A DNA stretch of 64,000 nucleotides from G963667675 sp964291545 (GCA_964291545.2 OZ219861.1:1240001-1304000); one strand, 5' to 3'. Shown: positions 35,703 to 45,321, numbered from the stretch's first letter. Notes: a model not told the origin generated them from the sequence alone. A program made the numbers and translations.

Positions 35703-38111
35703 TTGAGACCATCGGATGAGCGAGACCGCGAGATATCGGAGTTGCGCGAGCGCCTCTCGCGCCTGAGCGAGGCCAGCCTGCGCATTACTGAGGACGTTGA
35801 CCTTGATATCGTGTTTCGGGAGGTGCTGGACGGAGCCCGCATTCTGACCGGGGCCAGAAGGGGAGGCATGACCACGGTGGACGACGCCGGGCAGCCGGAG
35901 GGATTCGTTTCGTCGGGATTCACCGAGGAGGAGCAGAAACTGCTCTTCGACCTGCCGGGTGGACTGGAGTTCTTCGCCTACTTGAGCAAACTGCCCGGCC
36001 CACTGAGGGTGGCGGACTTCTCATCCCACATCGCCGCGGTCGGGCTTCCCGAAGTGGGTCCACCGCTGGGGCCTGTAAAGAGCTTCCTCAGCGCTCCCAT
36101 CCGTCACGCGGGGCGTTACATGGGCAACGTCTATCTAACAGACAAGGAGGGCGGCCTAGAGTTCTCGGACGAGGACGAGGAGACGCTGAAGATGTTCGCT
36201 TCGCAAGGGGCGATGGCCATTGTAAACGCCCGCAGGCACCGGGACGAGCGGCGGGCCAGGGCCGACCTGGAGACCCTCGTCGACACCTCACCCGTGGGCG
36301 TGGTGGTCTTCGACGTCCAGAGGGGAGCGCCCAAGTCCCTTAACCGTGAGGCCCGCAGGCTGGTAGATACCCTCCGGGACCCCGGCCAGACACCGGAGAT
36401 GCTCCTTGACATAGTGACCTTCACGCGCGCCGACGGCAGGGAGATCTCGCTGCGAGAGTTCCCTATGTCTGACCTCCTCAGGTTAGGCGAGACACTGCGG
36501 GCCGAGGAGATCGTACTGCGGGCTCCCGACGGGCGGAGCGTTACGGTGCTGCTCAACGCAACACCCATACTCTCCGAAGAGGGCTCGGTTGAATCTATGG
36601 TCGTCACCATGCAGGATATGGCCGACGTGGAGGAATTGGAGCGGATGCGGGCCCAGTTTCTGGCGATGGTGAGCCACGAGCTCCGCGCGCCGCTAACCTC
36701 TATCAAGGGATCGGCCGCGACCGTGTTGGATTCGGCTGCCGACCTGGACCCAGCCGTGGTCCGCCAGTTCTTCCGCATCATAGCGGACCAGGCCGACCAC
36801 ATGCACGACTTGGTCACCGACCTGCTCGACGTGGCCCGGATAGATACGGGTACCCTCGCGGTCAGTCCCGAGCCCGCGGAAATCGTCGCGCTGGTGGACC
36901 GGGCGCGGAGTGCTCTCCTGGGCGCAGGGGGTAGGAACAACCTCTCCGTCGAAATCGGGCCGGACCTGCCTCTGGTAATGGCGGACAGGCGGCGCATCGT
37001 CCAGGTCCTGGGCAACCTCATGTCCAACGCAGCCAAGCACTCACCGGAGTCTTCGCTTATCAAAGTGACCGCCGTGCGGGATGACGTCTGCGTTGCGGTC
37101 TCGGTGTCCGACGAGGGAAGGGGGATCCCGGCCGAGATCCTGCCACACTTGTTTCGCAAGTTCTCCAGTGAGCAGTCCGAGGAGCAACGAGGAGACACGG
37201 GACTTGGGCTGGCGATCTGCAAGGGAATAGTGGAAGCGCATGGCGGCCGCATATGGGCGGAGAGCGACGGACCGGGTCTGGGAGCGCGTTTCACGTTCAC
37301 GTTGCCAACGATTGAGGAAGCTGCCGACAGAACGACAAGCGCGCCTACACGGTCGCCGACTCGCTCATTGTCCCCGGGGGATGGGGACTTAGGGGCACAC
37401 GTACCCGTCCTCGCGGTGGACGACGACCCCAACGATCTCCGATACATCCGCGATACTCTTGTCCGTGCTGGTTACGCCCCTATCGTCACCGGAAATCCAT
37501 GGGATGTGCCCAGCCTGATGGAAACGGACAGGCCCGAACTGGTGCTGCTGGACCTGTTGCTGCCCGGAACCGACGGCATCAGACTTATGGAAGAGATACA
37601 TAAATCGGCTGACGTACCCGTCGTATTTTTGTCCGCCTACGGACAAGAAGAGCTAATAGCCAGGGCCTTCGACATGGGTGCAGCGGACTACCTGGTCAAG
37701 CCTTTCTCTCCAACCGAGCTTGCGGCGAGAATCAGGGCGGCCCTTCGCCGGAGGGTCACCCCGGAGCCGTCGGAACCGTACGAGTTTAGAGATCTCACCG
37801 TAGACTACGCCAGACGCAGGGTTACTCTGGGGGGTCGCTTGGTGCCGCTGGTGGCGATGGAGTACAGGCTCCTTGCCGAACTCTCGGCGCACTCCGGACG
37901 GGTGATAACGTACGATCACCTTTTGAGACGGGTATGGGGAGAGGAGCGCCAGGGCGGCGACATACGGCCCATCCGCACTATGATGAGCAAGCTCCGGCGT
38001 AAGCTAGGCGACGATGCGGACAATCCCACATACATATTTACGGATCAGCGCATCGGCTACCGGATGCCCAAGGGCGGGACAGGAGATGGTGAGCCGCCCG
38101 AGGCGCCCTGA
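35703..38111 (+). CDS. Hybrid histidine kinase with C-terminal OmpR-type response regulator
   Basis: An 802-residue soluble two-component system in one chain. A short coiled coil (residues 4-25) is followed by a GAF domain (about 20-165), a PAS-like domain (175-310), HisKA with phospho-His325 (SHELRAPLTSIKG), HATPase_c (NLMSNAAKHSP, DEGRGIP, GDTGLGLAI), a receiver domain (about 560-675, phospho-Asp617 in LLDLLLPGTDG, Lys in LVKPFSP) and a winged-helix DNA-binding domain (690-795). No membrane segment is seen, so the signal is probably cytoplasmic. Kinase and DNA-binding output are normally separate proteins. The start is TTG with GGAG upstream. It is convergent with the Cache lipoprotein gene. 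Confidence 0.93.
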   Translation: MRPSDERDREISELRERLSRLSEASLRITEDVDLDIVFREVLDGARILTGARRGGMTTVDDAGQPEGFVSSGFTEEEQKLLFDLPGGLEFFAYLSKLPGPLRVADFSSHIAAVGLPEVGPPLGPVKSFLSAPIRHAGRYMGNVYLTDKEGGLEFSDEDEETLKMFASQGAMAIVNARRHRDERRARADLETLVDTSPVGVVVFDVQRGAPKSLNREARRLVDTLRDPGQTPEMLLDIVTFTRADGREISLREFPMSDLLRLGETLRAEEIVLRAPDGRSVTVLLNATPILSEEGSVESMVVTMQDMADVEELERMRAQFLAMVSHELRAPLTSIKGSAATVLDSAADLDPAVVRQFFRIIADQADHMHDLVTDLLDVARIDTGTLAVSPEPAEIVALVDRARSALLGAGGRNNLSVEIGPDLPLVMADRRRIVQVLGNLMSNAAKHSPESSLIKVTAVRDDVCVAVSVSDEGRGIPAEILPHLFRKFSSEQSEEQRGDTGLGLAICKGIVEAHGGRIWAESDGPGLGARFTFTLPTIEEAADRTTSAPTRSPTRSLSPGDGDLGAHVPVLAVDDDPNDLRYIRDTLVRAGYAPIVTGNPWDVPSLMETDRPELVLLDLLLPGTDGIRLMEEIHKSADVPVVFLSAYGQEELIARAFDMGAADYLVKPFSPTELAARIRAALRRRVTPEPSEPYEFRDLTVDYARRRVTLGGRLVPLVAMEYRLLAELSAHSGRVITYDHLLRRVWGEERQGGDIRPIRTMMSKLRRKLGDDADNPTYIFTDQRIGYRMPKGGTGDGEPPEAP

Positions 38112-38300
38112 TACCAGGGACCTCCGTCCCATACATAAAGGAATACATCAAGGCGAATTGTTGAAGGCCCGTTGCTCCCAAAAAAATCGGCGGCACGGCG
38201 TCCAACAGAAATATATGCGGCCGTGCAAGCTGCAGCAGCCCTGCCCGTTTTCGATTACCGATTCACCTGAGGCTTTGGTCCAACAACGCTAAGGCGTATC

Positions 38301-39830
38301 TTAAACGTCAGGCTGGTCGTCGTAGTAGCGCGATGTGAATAGCAGCCCGTCGTGGCGGGTTGCCCACACATGAGCGTACAAGGTCTCCGAAGACCTGGTG
38401 TTGGGGAAGACGAAGCTGACCCACAGGCCTTGCTCTGTGGCCGCTGCCATCTCTGCGCCGATCTTCCGGACGCCGCCGAGGTCCTTCAAGTCGGTGCCTA
38501 TTAGATGTGGAGCGAGGACAGCGACGCGCACAACGTCGTCCTCATCGGCCATAGTCAAGTTCCACTGGCCGTCAACGCTCTCCGGGCTGTTGTAATGGGC
38601 GATGGTGGCGTCCAATCCGTTGGCCTGGTAGTACTCGATGGCGTTCTGTACGTACGTCTTGGTATATGCCGCCGGGTCTTCCACCTGAACGTAGTAGCCG
38701 GAGGCGAAGAGCATGCCGTCGCGGCGCACGGCATAGCCCACCTTGGGAACTTCCTTCAGGGTAACCGGGTGAGGCCACAGGTATTCCACCCAAACGCCCT
38801 CCTCGGTTGCCTTGGCCAACTCCTCGCCCAGTCTGTATCCGTCCGAACCTACCACATCATTGATATCGGTCCCTATGAGTTGCGGCAACAGCGGGTGGAC
38901 GTGATAGATGTCCTGGTCATCGGTGGCGAAGAGATACCATTCACCCTCGAAGCTGGCGACGCTGTTGTAGTAGTTGAGCATGGACTCCAGGCCTTCGCTC
39001 TCGTAACGCTCTACGGCTTGGTTCACGTACTGGACTGTGTATTCCCTCGGGTCGGCGTCCCGCCAGGCCGGCGAACCGGTCTCCGGCTCGCCGGCGTAGT
39101 AGCCGGAAGCGAATATCAGCCCTTCGTGGCGAATGGCCCAAGTGACTTTTTGCTGCTCTTTTCTGGAAACGGGATGGGGCCACAGGTATTCCACCCACAC
39201 GCCCTGCTCCGTGGCCTGGGCTATCTCCTTACCCAGTTCCTGCCCGTCGGAGCCGACCACGTCCTTGATATCGGTGCCTATAAGGTGGGGAAAGATGGGA
39301 TGGGCCAGGTAGTCGTCGTCCTCGCCGATGAGGAATAGGTAGAACTGCCCGTCCAGGCTGTCTTGGCTGTTGTAATGGGTGATAACGGCGTTGAGGCCGT
39401 CGTTCTCATATTTGGCAATGGCCTTGCCCACGTATTCCTTTACCGAGGCCGCGACGTCTTCCACCAAGTCCGAATGGCTGGCGGAGAAAACCAAGCCGTC
39501 ATGAAGGACCACTAGGATTCTCCGCGGCTCTTCTTGTTTGGTCTCGGGGTTGATGCCCCGAGTCGAAATCCAATAACCCTCCTCGGTGGCAGCTTCTATC
39601 AATTGCGTTAAGCCGGAAAATGCCGAACCAGGGCCGACGTATTGGCCTTCCAGAGCGGGAATGTTCCGGTATACCAGTAATGTGCTTGCGGCATCGTCTA
39701 TGAGGATCAGCGACCGCCCGTTTTCGACGCTCGACTCCGTCTTGTAGAAGTCGACGGTGGCGTCCCGGCCGTTGGAGCCGTAGTAGGCGATAGCCTGCTC
39801 CACGTAGTCGCGCGTCAGCGCATCCTCGGA
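38301..39830 (-). repeat. Intragenic block 2: Cache modules 5-8
   Basis: Modules 5 (about 39456-39830), 6 (39051-39455), 7 (38681-39050) and 8 (38301-38680) of the lipoprotein. Each is the counterpart of modules 1-4 in the other block, with matching DNA over long stretches (for example near 39180-39290 and 40740-40850). Confidence 0.8.
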
Positions 39831-41648
39831 AGGGGCGGGCGGCGGCGCGTCCCCCTCACCCTCAACGTAGTAGGCAGAGGAGAAGACGTATCCGTCGTGG
39901 CGTTCTATCCAGAGATATACCGTTAACTGCCCCGCTGTCCTGGGGTTGGGCCACAAGTACTCGAACCAGTGGCCTTCCTCGGTGGCGCTGAGAAGCGACT
40001 CGCCAATTTGCTCCCCGGCCACAATCCCCTGGAACTGTCTGGCAGGCAGTCCAACCAGCGCTTGCTCAGCGCCCGCCACGACTATGGCGCCCTGGGGATC
40101 AACCATCATCAGCCAGTAAGAGCCGTCTATGCTCTCCGGGCTGTTGTAATAGGCAACCGTGGCCTCCAGGCCCTGGCTGTCATAGTAGTCCATAGCCTGC
40201 TGTACGTAGGCCCGGGTGTAGGCCGCGGGGTCGGTAACGCCCGGATAGTAGCCTGATGCGAAGATCATCCCGTCCCGTCGCACCGCGTACCCAACCTTTG
40301 GCACTTCCCTAAGCGTTACCGGGTGCGGCCACAGGTATTCCACCCACACGCCTACACCCTCCCCGGCCTTGGCCAGTTCCTTGCCCAACTCGTAGCCGTC
40401 GGAACCCACCACGTCCTTGATATCCGTGCCTACCAAGCTAGGCAGAAGCGGGTGTACGTGGTAGATGTCGTTCTCGTCTGTGGCAAAGAGATACCACTCG
40501 CCCTCAAAGCTGGCGACGCTGTTGTAGTAGTTGAGCATGGATTCCAGGCCGTCCCGCTCGTAACGCTCTATGGCCCGCTCCACGTACTCGACGGTGTACT
40601 CGCGCGGGTCCGCTCCCTGCCAGGCGGGCGGCTCGGGCGATTCGCCCACGGTGTAGTAGCCGGACGCAAAGATGAGGCCATCATGGCGGATAGCCCAGGT
40701 GGTCTTGGGCTCCTCCACCCGCGTGATCGGGTTGGGCCACAGGTATTCCACCCACACGCCCTGCTCCGTGGCTTGGGCTATCTCCTTGCCCAGTTCCTGA
40801 CCGTCGGAACCAATCACGCCCTTGATGTCGGTCCCTATCAGGTGCGGGAAAATGGGATGGGCCAGGTAGTTGTCATCAGCGCCAATGAGGAAGAGGTAGA
40901 AGCTTCCCTCCAAGCTGTCGGGGTTGTTATAGTGGGCAACCGTCGCTTCAAGCCCCTCACTCTCGTATAGGGCTATTGCGCGGCTCACGTAATCCTTGGT
41001 GGCCTCTGCCACGTTCTCCCGGAGCGTAGAGTGGCCTGATATGAAGATGAGGCCGTCGCGCAGGACAAGGTAGAACCGCATTGGCCCCTGCCTGGTGGTG
41101 GTACCGGTGGCGGTCTCCACTACATATATCCCCTGCCCCTCATACCAGGCGCCGCCCTCTGTAGCGATTCCCAATAAGAACGCGGCAGATTCGTGCTTGC
41201 TTCCCAGGAAATTATGGAAGAACGGCATTGCCATCAGGATGCCTTCATCCTTGCTGATAATGTGCAGATACCGGTCTCCCTCAATGCTCTCTTCAGTCTT
41301 GTAGTATTCGATCGTCGCGTCCCGGCCGTTGGCTTCGTAGTAGGCGATAGCCTTCTCAACGTAGGAGCGGGTTAGCGCGTCGTCTTCATTTACTGGCTCT
41401 GGTTCCGGGGTTGCGGTCGGCGGTGCAGTGGGCGTAGGGGTCTCCGTAGGCGCTGCGGTCGCCGTGGGCTCGGCGGTGGCAGTGGGTTCCGGTGTTGCGG
41501 TAGGGTCGCCGCCGCAGGCAAGCAAAACAGCCGTGGAGGAGACTAGAATCAAAAGCAAAAGCAATGCGCTTATGCCGGCGGGTAATCGCCGACGGCTTGA
41601 CCCTGTCCGGTGCGCCTCCGTGTTAACCTTTTGCTCGGCCAGAAACAT
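38301..41648 (-). CDS. Giant lipoprotein with eight tandem Cache-like modules
   Basis: An approximately 1,115-residue exported lipoprotein. The signal peptide (AGISALLLLLILVSSTAVLLAC) ends in lipobox LLAC, then a Thr/Pro/Glu-rich stalk (about 35 residues) precedes eight modules of 120-135 residues. Each has YVxxAIxYYxxxGxxAT, a hydrophobic strand with D/E, PHLIGTDIKDVVGSDG, EQGVWVEYLWPHP and RHDGLIFASGYY, the pattern of extracytoplasmic sCache_2 sensor domains. Module n resembles module n+4 more than its neighbours. There is no later membrane helix or signalling domain. The ATG at 41648 has AGGGGGAAAGGT just upstream; a longer frame adds 23 unlikely residues. Confidence 0.88.
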   Translation of the reverse strand: MFLAEQKVNTEAHRTGSSRRRLPAGISALLLLLILVSSTAVLLACGGDPTATPEPTATAEPTATAAPTETPTPTAPPTATPEPEPVNEDDALTRSYVEKAIAYYEANGRDATIEYYKTEESIEGDRYLHIISKDEGILMAMPFFHNFLGSKHESAAFLLGIATEGGAWYEGQGIYVVETATGTTTRQGPMRFYLVLRDGLIFISGHSTLRENVAEATKDYVSRAIALYESEGLEATVAHYNNPDSLEGSFYLFLIGADDNYLAHPIFPHLIGTDIKGVIGSDGQELGKEIAQATEQGVWVEYLWPNPITRVEEPKTTWAIRHDGLIFASGYYTVGESPEPPAWQGADPREYTVEYVERAIERYERDGLESMLNYYNSVASFEGEWYLFATDENDIYHVHPLLPSLVGTDIKDVVGSDGYELGKELAKAGEGVGVWVEYLWPHPVTLREVPKVGYAVRRDGMIFASGYYPGVTDPAAYTRAYVQQAMDYYDSQGLEATVAYYNSPESIDGSYWLMMVDPQGAIVVAGAEQALVGLPARQFQGIVAGEQIGESLLSATEEGHWFEYLWPNPRTAGQLTVYLWIERHDGYVFSSAYYVEGEGDAPPPAPSEDALTRDYVEQAIAYYGSNGRDATVDFYKTESSVENGRSLILIDDAASTLLVYRNIPALEGQYVGPGSAFSGLTQLIEAATEEGYWISTRGINPETKQEEPRRILVVLHDGLVFSASHSDLVEDVAASVKEYVGKAIAKYENDGLNAVITHYNSQDSLDGQFYLFLIGEDDDYLAHPIFPHLIGTDIKDVVGSDGQELGKEIAQATEQGVWVEYLWPHPVSRKEQQKVTWAIRHEGLIFASGYYAGEPETGSPAWRDADPREYTVQYVNQAVERYESEGLESMLNYYNSVASFEGEWYLFATDDQDIYHVHPLLPQLIGTDINDVVGSDGYRLGEELAKATEEGVWVEYLWPHPVTLKEVPKVGYAVRRDGMLFASGYYVQVEDPAAYTKTYVQNAIEYYQANGLDATIAHYNSPESVDGQWNLTMADEDDVVRVAVLAPHLIGTDLKDLGGVRKIGAEMAAATEQGLWVSFVFPNTRSSETLYAHVWATRHDGLLFTSRYYDDQPDV
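39831..41393 (-). repeat. Intragenic block 1: Cache modules 1-4
   Basis: Modules 1 (about 41014-41393), 2 (40609-41013), 3 (40230-40608) and 4 (39831-40229). Modules 2 and 3 keep the PHLIGTDIK/PSLVGTDIK core; module 1 has the divergent YKTEESIEG and GSKHESAAF version shared only with module 5. Confidence 0.8.
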
Positions 41649-41730
41649 ACCTTTCCCCCTTAAATTGGCGCAGCACGCTCTGTTGCGGCCACCGTCCCTT
41701 TTGGAAGGGAATACCACTCCCCGAAGGGCC

Positions 41731-41767
41731 GATACATTGTATCATTGTTTACGTCCGCATATATAAT
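41731..41767 (+). promoter_or_regulatory. Divergent promoter region with 13-bp dyad
   Basis: Between the lipoprotein and permease genes, GATACATTGTATC (41731-41743) is a perfect dyad around one base, a plausible operator. A perfect TATAAT follows at 41762-41767, with only a weak -35 (TTGTAT, 19-base spacing) for rightward transcription of the permease. On the minus strand the same dyad contains TACAAT, a possible -10 for the lipoprotein. Confidence 0.5.
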
Positions 41768-41855
41768 CCATGTGTTTCAGTGTTTCACAAATCCTGGGGC
41801 AAGTTAGGTTTGCCCGTTTCTCGAAACAGATTTTTCGGCCAAGGACCTCATACTA

Positions 41856-43592
41856 ATGTTCCGGAAAGTCCAGGGGCGACACGAAATCCAGTACGAACCG
41901 GATGAGAAGTGCCCGCCGTTACTGGCGATATCCTCGGCCATTCAGATATTCATACCCAACACGATCGGCCTCGTCATGCTGGCGGCGCTGGTGGTGCGGG
42001 CATCCGGCGAGTCCGAAGACTATCTGTCATGGGTGACGTTCACCGCGCTGGCAGTCACCGGAGCCAGCATGATCCTGCAGACCCTCAGGCTGCGGCATTT
42101 GGGGTCGGGTCGCCTCATTGTCGCCAACTTCAATGTTCCTTTCCTGGCGGTTTGCGCCTTGGCGCTCCACGTGGGTGGACCCAGTTTGCTGGCCAGCCTG
42201 GTGGTGGTTTCCACCCTGCTGCAGTCTGTCTTGACCCTACGCCTTGCCTCCCTCCGCCGGATATTTACACAGACGGTGAGCGGAATAGTGGTCATGCTGG
42301 TGGCGATTTCGGCCATGCCGTTCATCATCAACAAGGCGGTCATTCCACCGGAAAACGAATCGACTGCGCTTTACTTGGCGCCCGGGATGGCCGCCTTGGC
42401 CGTTGGGGTCCTTATGTCGTTGCAAGACCGGGTGATTTGGCGCATGTGGGTCTTGCCGGCCACCGTAGCCATCGGTCTGATTGTGGCCATCCCCTTGGGA
42501 TTCTTTGAGACCGACATCATATCTGACACCTCATGGGTGAGCCTGCCGGATTTCTCGTTCGCGGGGCTGGACCTGGCCTTCGGTGCAAATTTCTGGGCAT
42601 TGCTTCCTGCATTCGTGTTAGTGAACCTTACCGCCTTTATGAAAGTGGTGGGGGACCTGTCGGTGATTTATCGCGCTTCCTACCGGAGACATTCGGCCAT
42701 CGACTTCCGCTCCGTGCAGGGGGGATTGAACGTGTATGGGGCGGGCACGTTTCTTTCCGGGATCCTGGGGACGCTACCAGTGGCCGCGCCGTGGTCGGCC
42801 ACCGCCGTTTATATCGGCTTTACCGGCGTCGCCGCCACGAGTGTCGGGATATACCTGGGACTGTTCACCATCGCCGCCGCCTTCTTTTCCAAGTTGCTTG
42901 CCGTTTTAGTTTCCATTCCCAGCCCGGTGGTCAGCGCGGTATACGTCATCATCTTCGGCATGCTGTTTATCGAGGGTGCGAAGACGGTATTTGCCGGCCA
43001 AATGGACCAGAAGAAGGCCGCGATCACCGGCGTTTCTATGGTTTTGGGCTTGTCAGCGGGGGCTTTCAGCGGATTGTTCGAAGGAATAATCGTCAATCTG
43101 GTGGGCAACCCCATTGTCGTCGGCGGCATAGCAGCCATAGCAATGACGGTATTCACCGAATTATCAGGCTTCCGCGCCAAGAAGCTTCGAACCGACTTGT
43201 CTCACGATTCTCTACCGGCCATTGACGATTTTCTCTGCCAGTTCGCCGACGGTCTTACTTGGACGGAGGAAGGCAAAAACCGGCTTCGGTTAGTGGGAGA
43301 GGAGATCATATTGAGCCTGCTCAATGAAGAGGACGACGGCTCGATCGACCAGAAGCGCAGCTTGGTCGCCACAATTCGCCCTGACAGCGGATCGGCCGAG
43401 CTCGAAATCGTTGTCGCATCGGACGATGCCATCGAGGGGAACATCGAGAATCGCATGGCATATCTGGGCCATGACCAGGCGCCGGACGACGGACAGGAAT
43501 TGTCCGTCCGCATCCTGCGCCACTACGCCTCATCGGTGCACCACCGCAAGTACTATGGGATAGACATTGTCAGTTGCCGCGTTGACAAGTAG
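41856..43592 (+). CDS. NCS2-type nucleobase permease with extra C-terminal domain
   Basis: A 578-residue protein. Residues about 20-445 form the multi-helix core of a nucleobase-cation symporter-2 (xanthine/uracil permease) family member: PPLLAISSAIQIFIPNTIGL, VVGDLSVIYR in the substrate helix region and SVQGGLNVYGAGTFLSGILG. Residues about 450-578 are a soluble domain (WTEEGKNRLRLVGEEIILSL...NIENRM...LSVRILRHYASSVHHRKYYG) whose shape recalls RsbW/HATPase-type anti-sigma domains, although a complete ATP-binding motif is not evident. Ordinary NCS2 proteins end soon after the core. It is divergent from the Cache lipoprotein gene. Confidence 0.83.
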   Translation: MFRKVQGRHEIQYEPDEKCPPLLAISSAIQIFIPNTIGLVMLAALVVRASGESEDYLSWVTFTALAVTGASMILQTLRLRHLGSGRLIVANFNVPFLAVCALALHVGGPSLLASLVVVSTLLQSVLTLRLASLRRIFTQTVSGIVVMLVAISAMPFIINKAVIPPENESTALYLAPGMAALAVGVLMSLQDRVIWRMWVLPATVAIGLIVAIPLGFFETDIISDTSWVSLPDFSFAGLDLAFGANFWALLPAFVLVNLTAFMKVVGDLSVIYRASYRRHSAIDFRSVQGGLNVYGAGTFLSGILGTLPVAAPWSATAVYIGFTGVAATSVGIYLGLFTIAAAFFSKLLAVLVSIPSPVVSAVYVIIFGMLFIEGAKTVFAGQMDQKKAAITGVSMVLGLSAGAFSGLFEGIIVNLVGNPIVVGGIAAIAMTVFTELSGFRAKKLRTDLSHDSLPAIDDFLCQFADGLTWTEEGKNRLRLVGEEIILSLLNEEDDGSIDQKRSLVATIRPDSGSAELEIVVASDDAIEGNIENRMAYLGHDQAPDDGQELSVRILRHYASSVHHRKYYGIDIVSCRVDK

Positions 43593-43782
43593 CGGGGCAT
43601 GACCATTCCCTTCTTTTTCTGCTGGAAACACTGGCCAGGTACGGACTGCTGCGTATAAAACCGCCACATGCAAGTTGGCCGGAGTGTCGCCCTTGGCATT
43701 CCAAATGGGATACCGCAGTGGCAACGGTTGGGTAGCTGCTCCGGCGCGACGCGGGATAGAAGAGCACGGAGACGCATAGCCT

Positions 43783-45321
43783 ATGATCAACGTTTGGGTG
43801 ATAGCCGGCTTTACCGTGTACTTCGGTATGCTGATTGGGATTGCGGTGGTGGGCGCTCGCCGAATGCAGAACATGGCGGACTACGCGCTCGGCGGCCGGC
43901 GGCTGAGCAGTTTCACGGCGGCGCTGAGCACCGGATCCTCAACGACGAGCGCGTGGACTATGCTGGCGCTGCCTGCACTGGCCTTCACCAGTGGGCTTGT
44001 CGAGTTGTGGGTGCCAGTCTGCGCCGCCATCGGCGTATGGCTGAGCTGGACGCTTTTAGCCAAGCGGTTGCGGCGATTCACGATAGCTGCGGACGACGCG
44101 GTGACGATTCCCAAGTTCTTGGAACGCAGGTTTGGCGATTCAACGGGAACGCTGCGGTCGGTATCCGGGCTGATCACCATCCTGTTTGTAATTTTCTACG
44201 TGAGCTCCGGGCTCGTCGGAGGCTCAAAGCTGCTGGAGGAGATATTCGGACTCGACCCGACCGCAGGCGTCGTCGTGACGCTGGTTGCGGTGGCGACATA
44301 CACGCTGATCGGCGGATTTATGGCGGTGTCGAGAACAGATGTGTCTCAGGCCCTGCTAATGCTGGTGAGCCTGGCAGTGCTGGTGATCACGATGCTCATC
44401 GTGACTGATAATCCGTTGGCGAACGCGGGTTCTGAGGCCGTTGGGTTCTTTAACCCCCTGACTCTCACAGACGGCTCGCCCATAACGCTGAACTTTGCGC
44501 TCTCTGCGTCGGGATGGGCGATCGGCGGACTGGGAGCACACAGGATATTGCAGCGGTTTATGGCGATCGAACGGGAGGACAAAATCCGTCAAGGGCGCGC
44601 CATTGCCGTAGTGTGGCTGGTAACGGTGTACTTCTTGGCGTTTGCCGTTGGTGCAATTGCACGTCCCGCCCTGGCTGAAGTAGGCATGCTGGGGGCGGTG
44701 ACAGATTCCGAACGGGTCTACTTTGTGATCTCTGAGGTCTTTTTCCACCCAGTGGTATTGGGGGTGCTACTTACTGCTGTGATCGCGGCGGTGATGAGCA
44801 CGGCGGACTCTCAGCTCCTTCTGGCATCGGCGATCGCTACCGAAGACGTGCCGGTGCTCAAGCGTATGGCTGCAGGGCTGGCGGCCCACGCCAGGGTGTG
44901 GATAGGGCGAGGGATGTTGCTGGTCATAGGCGTTGTCTCGGCTATACTTTCGATCTGGTTCCCAGACTCCATATTCGACCTGGTGAGCTTTGCGTGGGGC
45001 GGGATGGGGGCTGCGTTCGGGCCGGTGATGCTTCTTGGCTTGTATTGGCGCAGATTCAACGCTTGGGGTGCGGGAACGGCAGTTGTTACCGGGACTCTGG
45101 CGGCGACGATGTGGCAGTTCCTGGGCGGCGGGCCGGGCGGCATGTGGGACATCCAGCCGGCGACACCCGCCTTTGCAATCTCCATGGCGTCGGCCATTGG
45201 CGCCACGCTGTTGACCCCCCGCCCAGCACAGCAGGTGGTGGAGCTGTTCGATAGGGTGAATTCGACGCAGAGCATCGAAACGGTTAACGAAGCGCCCACG
45301 TTGCCGGCTCCTGGCAAGTAG
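43783..45321 (+). CDS. Sodium:solute symporter, PutP-like
   Basis: A 512-residue SSS-family transporter with about 13 membrane helices. MINVWVIAGFTVYFGMLIGI, ADYALGGRRLSSFTAALSTG, LGGSTTSAWTML-like helix 2 and RLRRFT...VTIPKFLERRFGD follow the order of sodium/proline symporters. The solute cannot be assigned. The 190-bp gap after the NCS2 permease contains no terminator, so the two may be co-transcribed, but no typical ribosome binding site other than GGAGACG is near the ATG. Confidence 0.9.
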   Translation: MINVWVIAGFTVYFGMLIGIAVVGARRMQNMADYALGGRRLSSFTAALSTGSSTTSAWTMLALPALAFTSGLVELWVPVCAAIGVWLSWTLLAKRLRRFTIAADDAVTIPKFLERRFGDSTGTLRSVSGLITILFVIFYVSSGLVGGSKLLEEIFGLDPTAGVVVTLVAVATYTLIGGFMAVSRTDVSQALLMLVSLAVLVITMLIVTDNPLANAGSEAVGFFNPLTLTDGSPITLNFALSASGWAIGGLGAHRILQRFMAIEREDKIRQGRAIAVVWLVTVYFLAFAVGAIARPALAEVGMLGAVTDSERVYFVISEVFFHPVVLGVLLTAVIAAVMSTADSQLLLASAIATEDVPVLKRMAAGLAAHARVWIGRGMLLVIGVVSAILSIWFPDSIFDLVSFAWGGMGAAFGPVMLLGLYWRRFNAWGAGTAVVTGTLAATMWQFLGGGPGGMWDIQPATPAFAISMASAIGATLLTPRPAQQVVELFDRVNSTQSIETVNEAPTLPAPGK

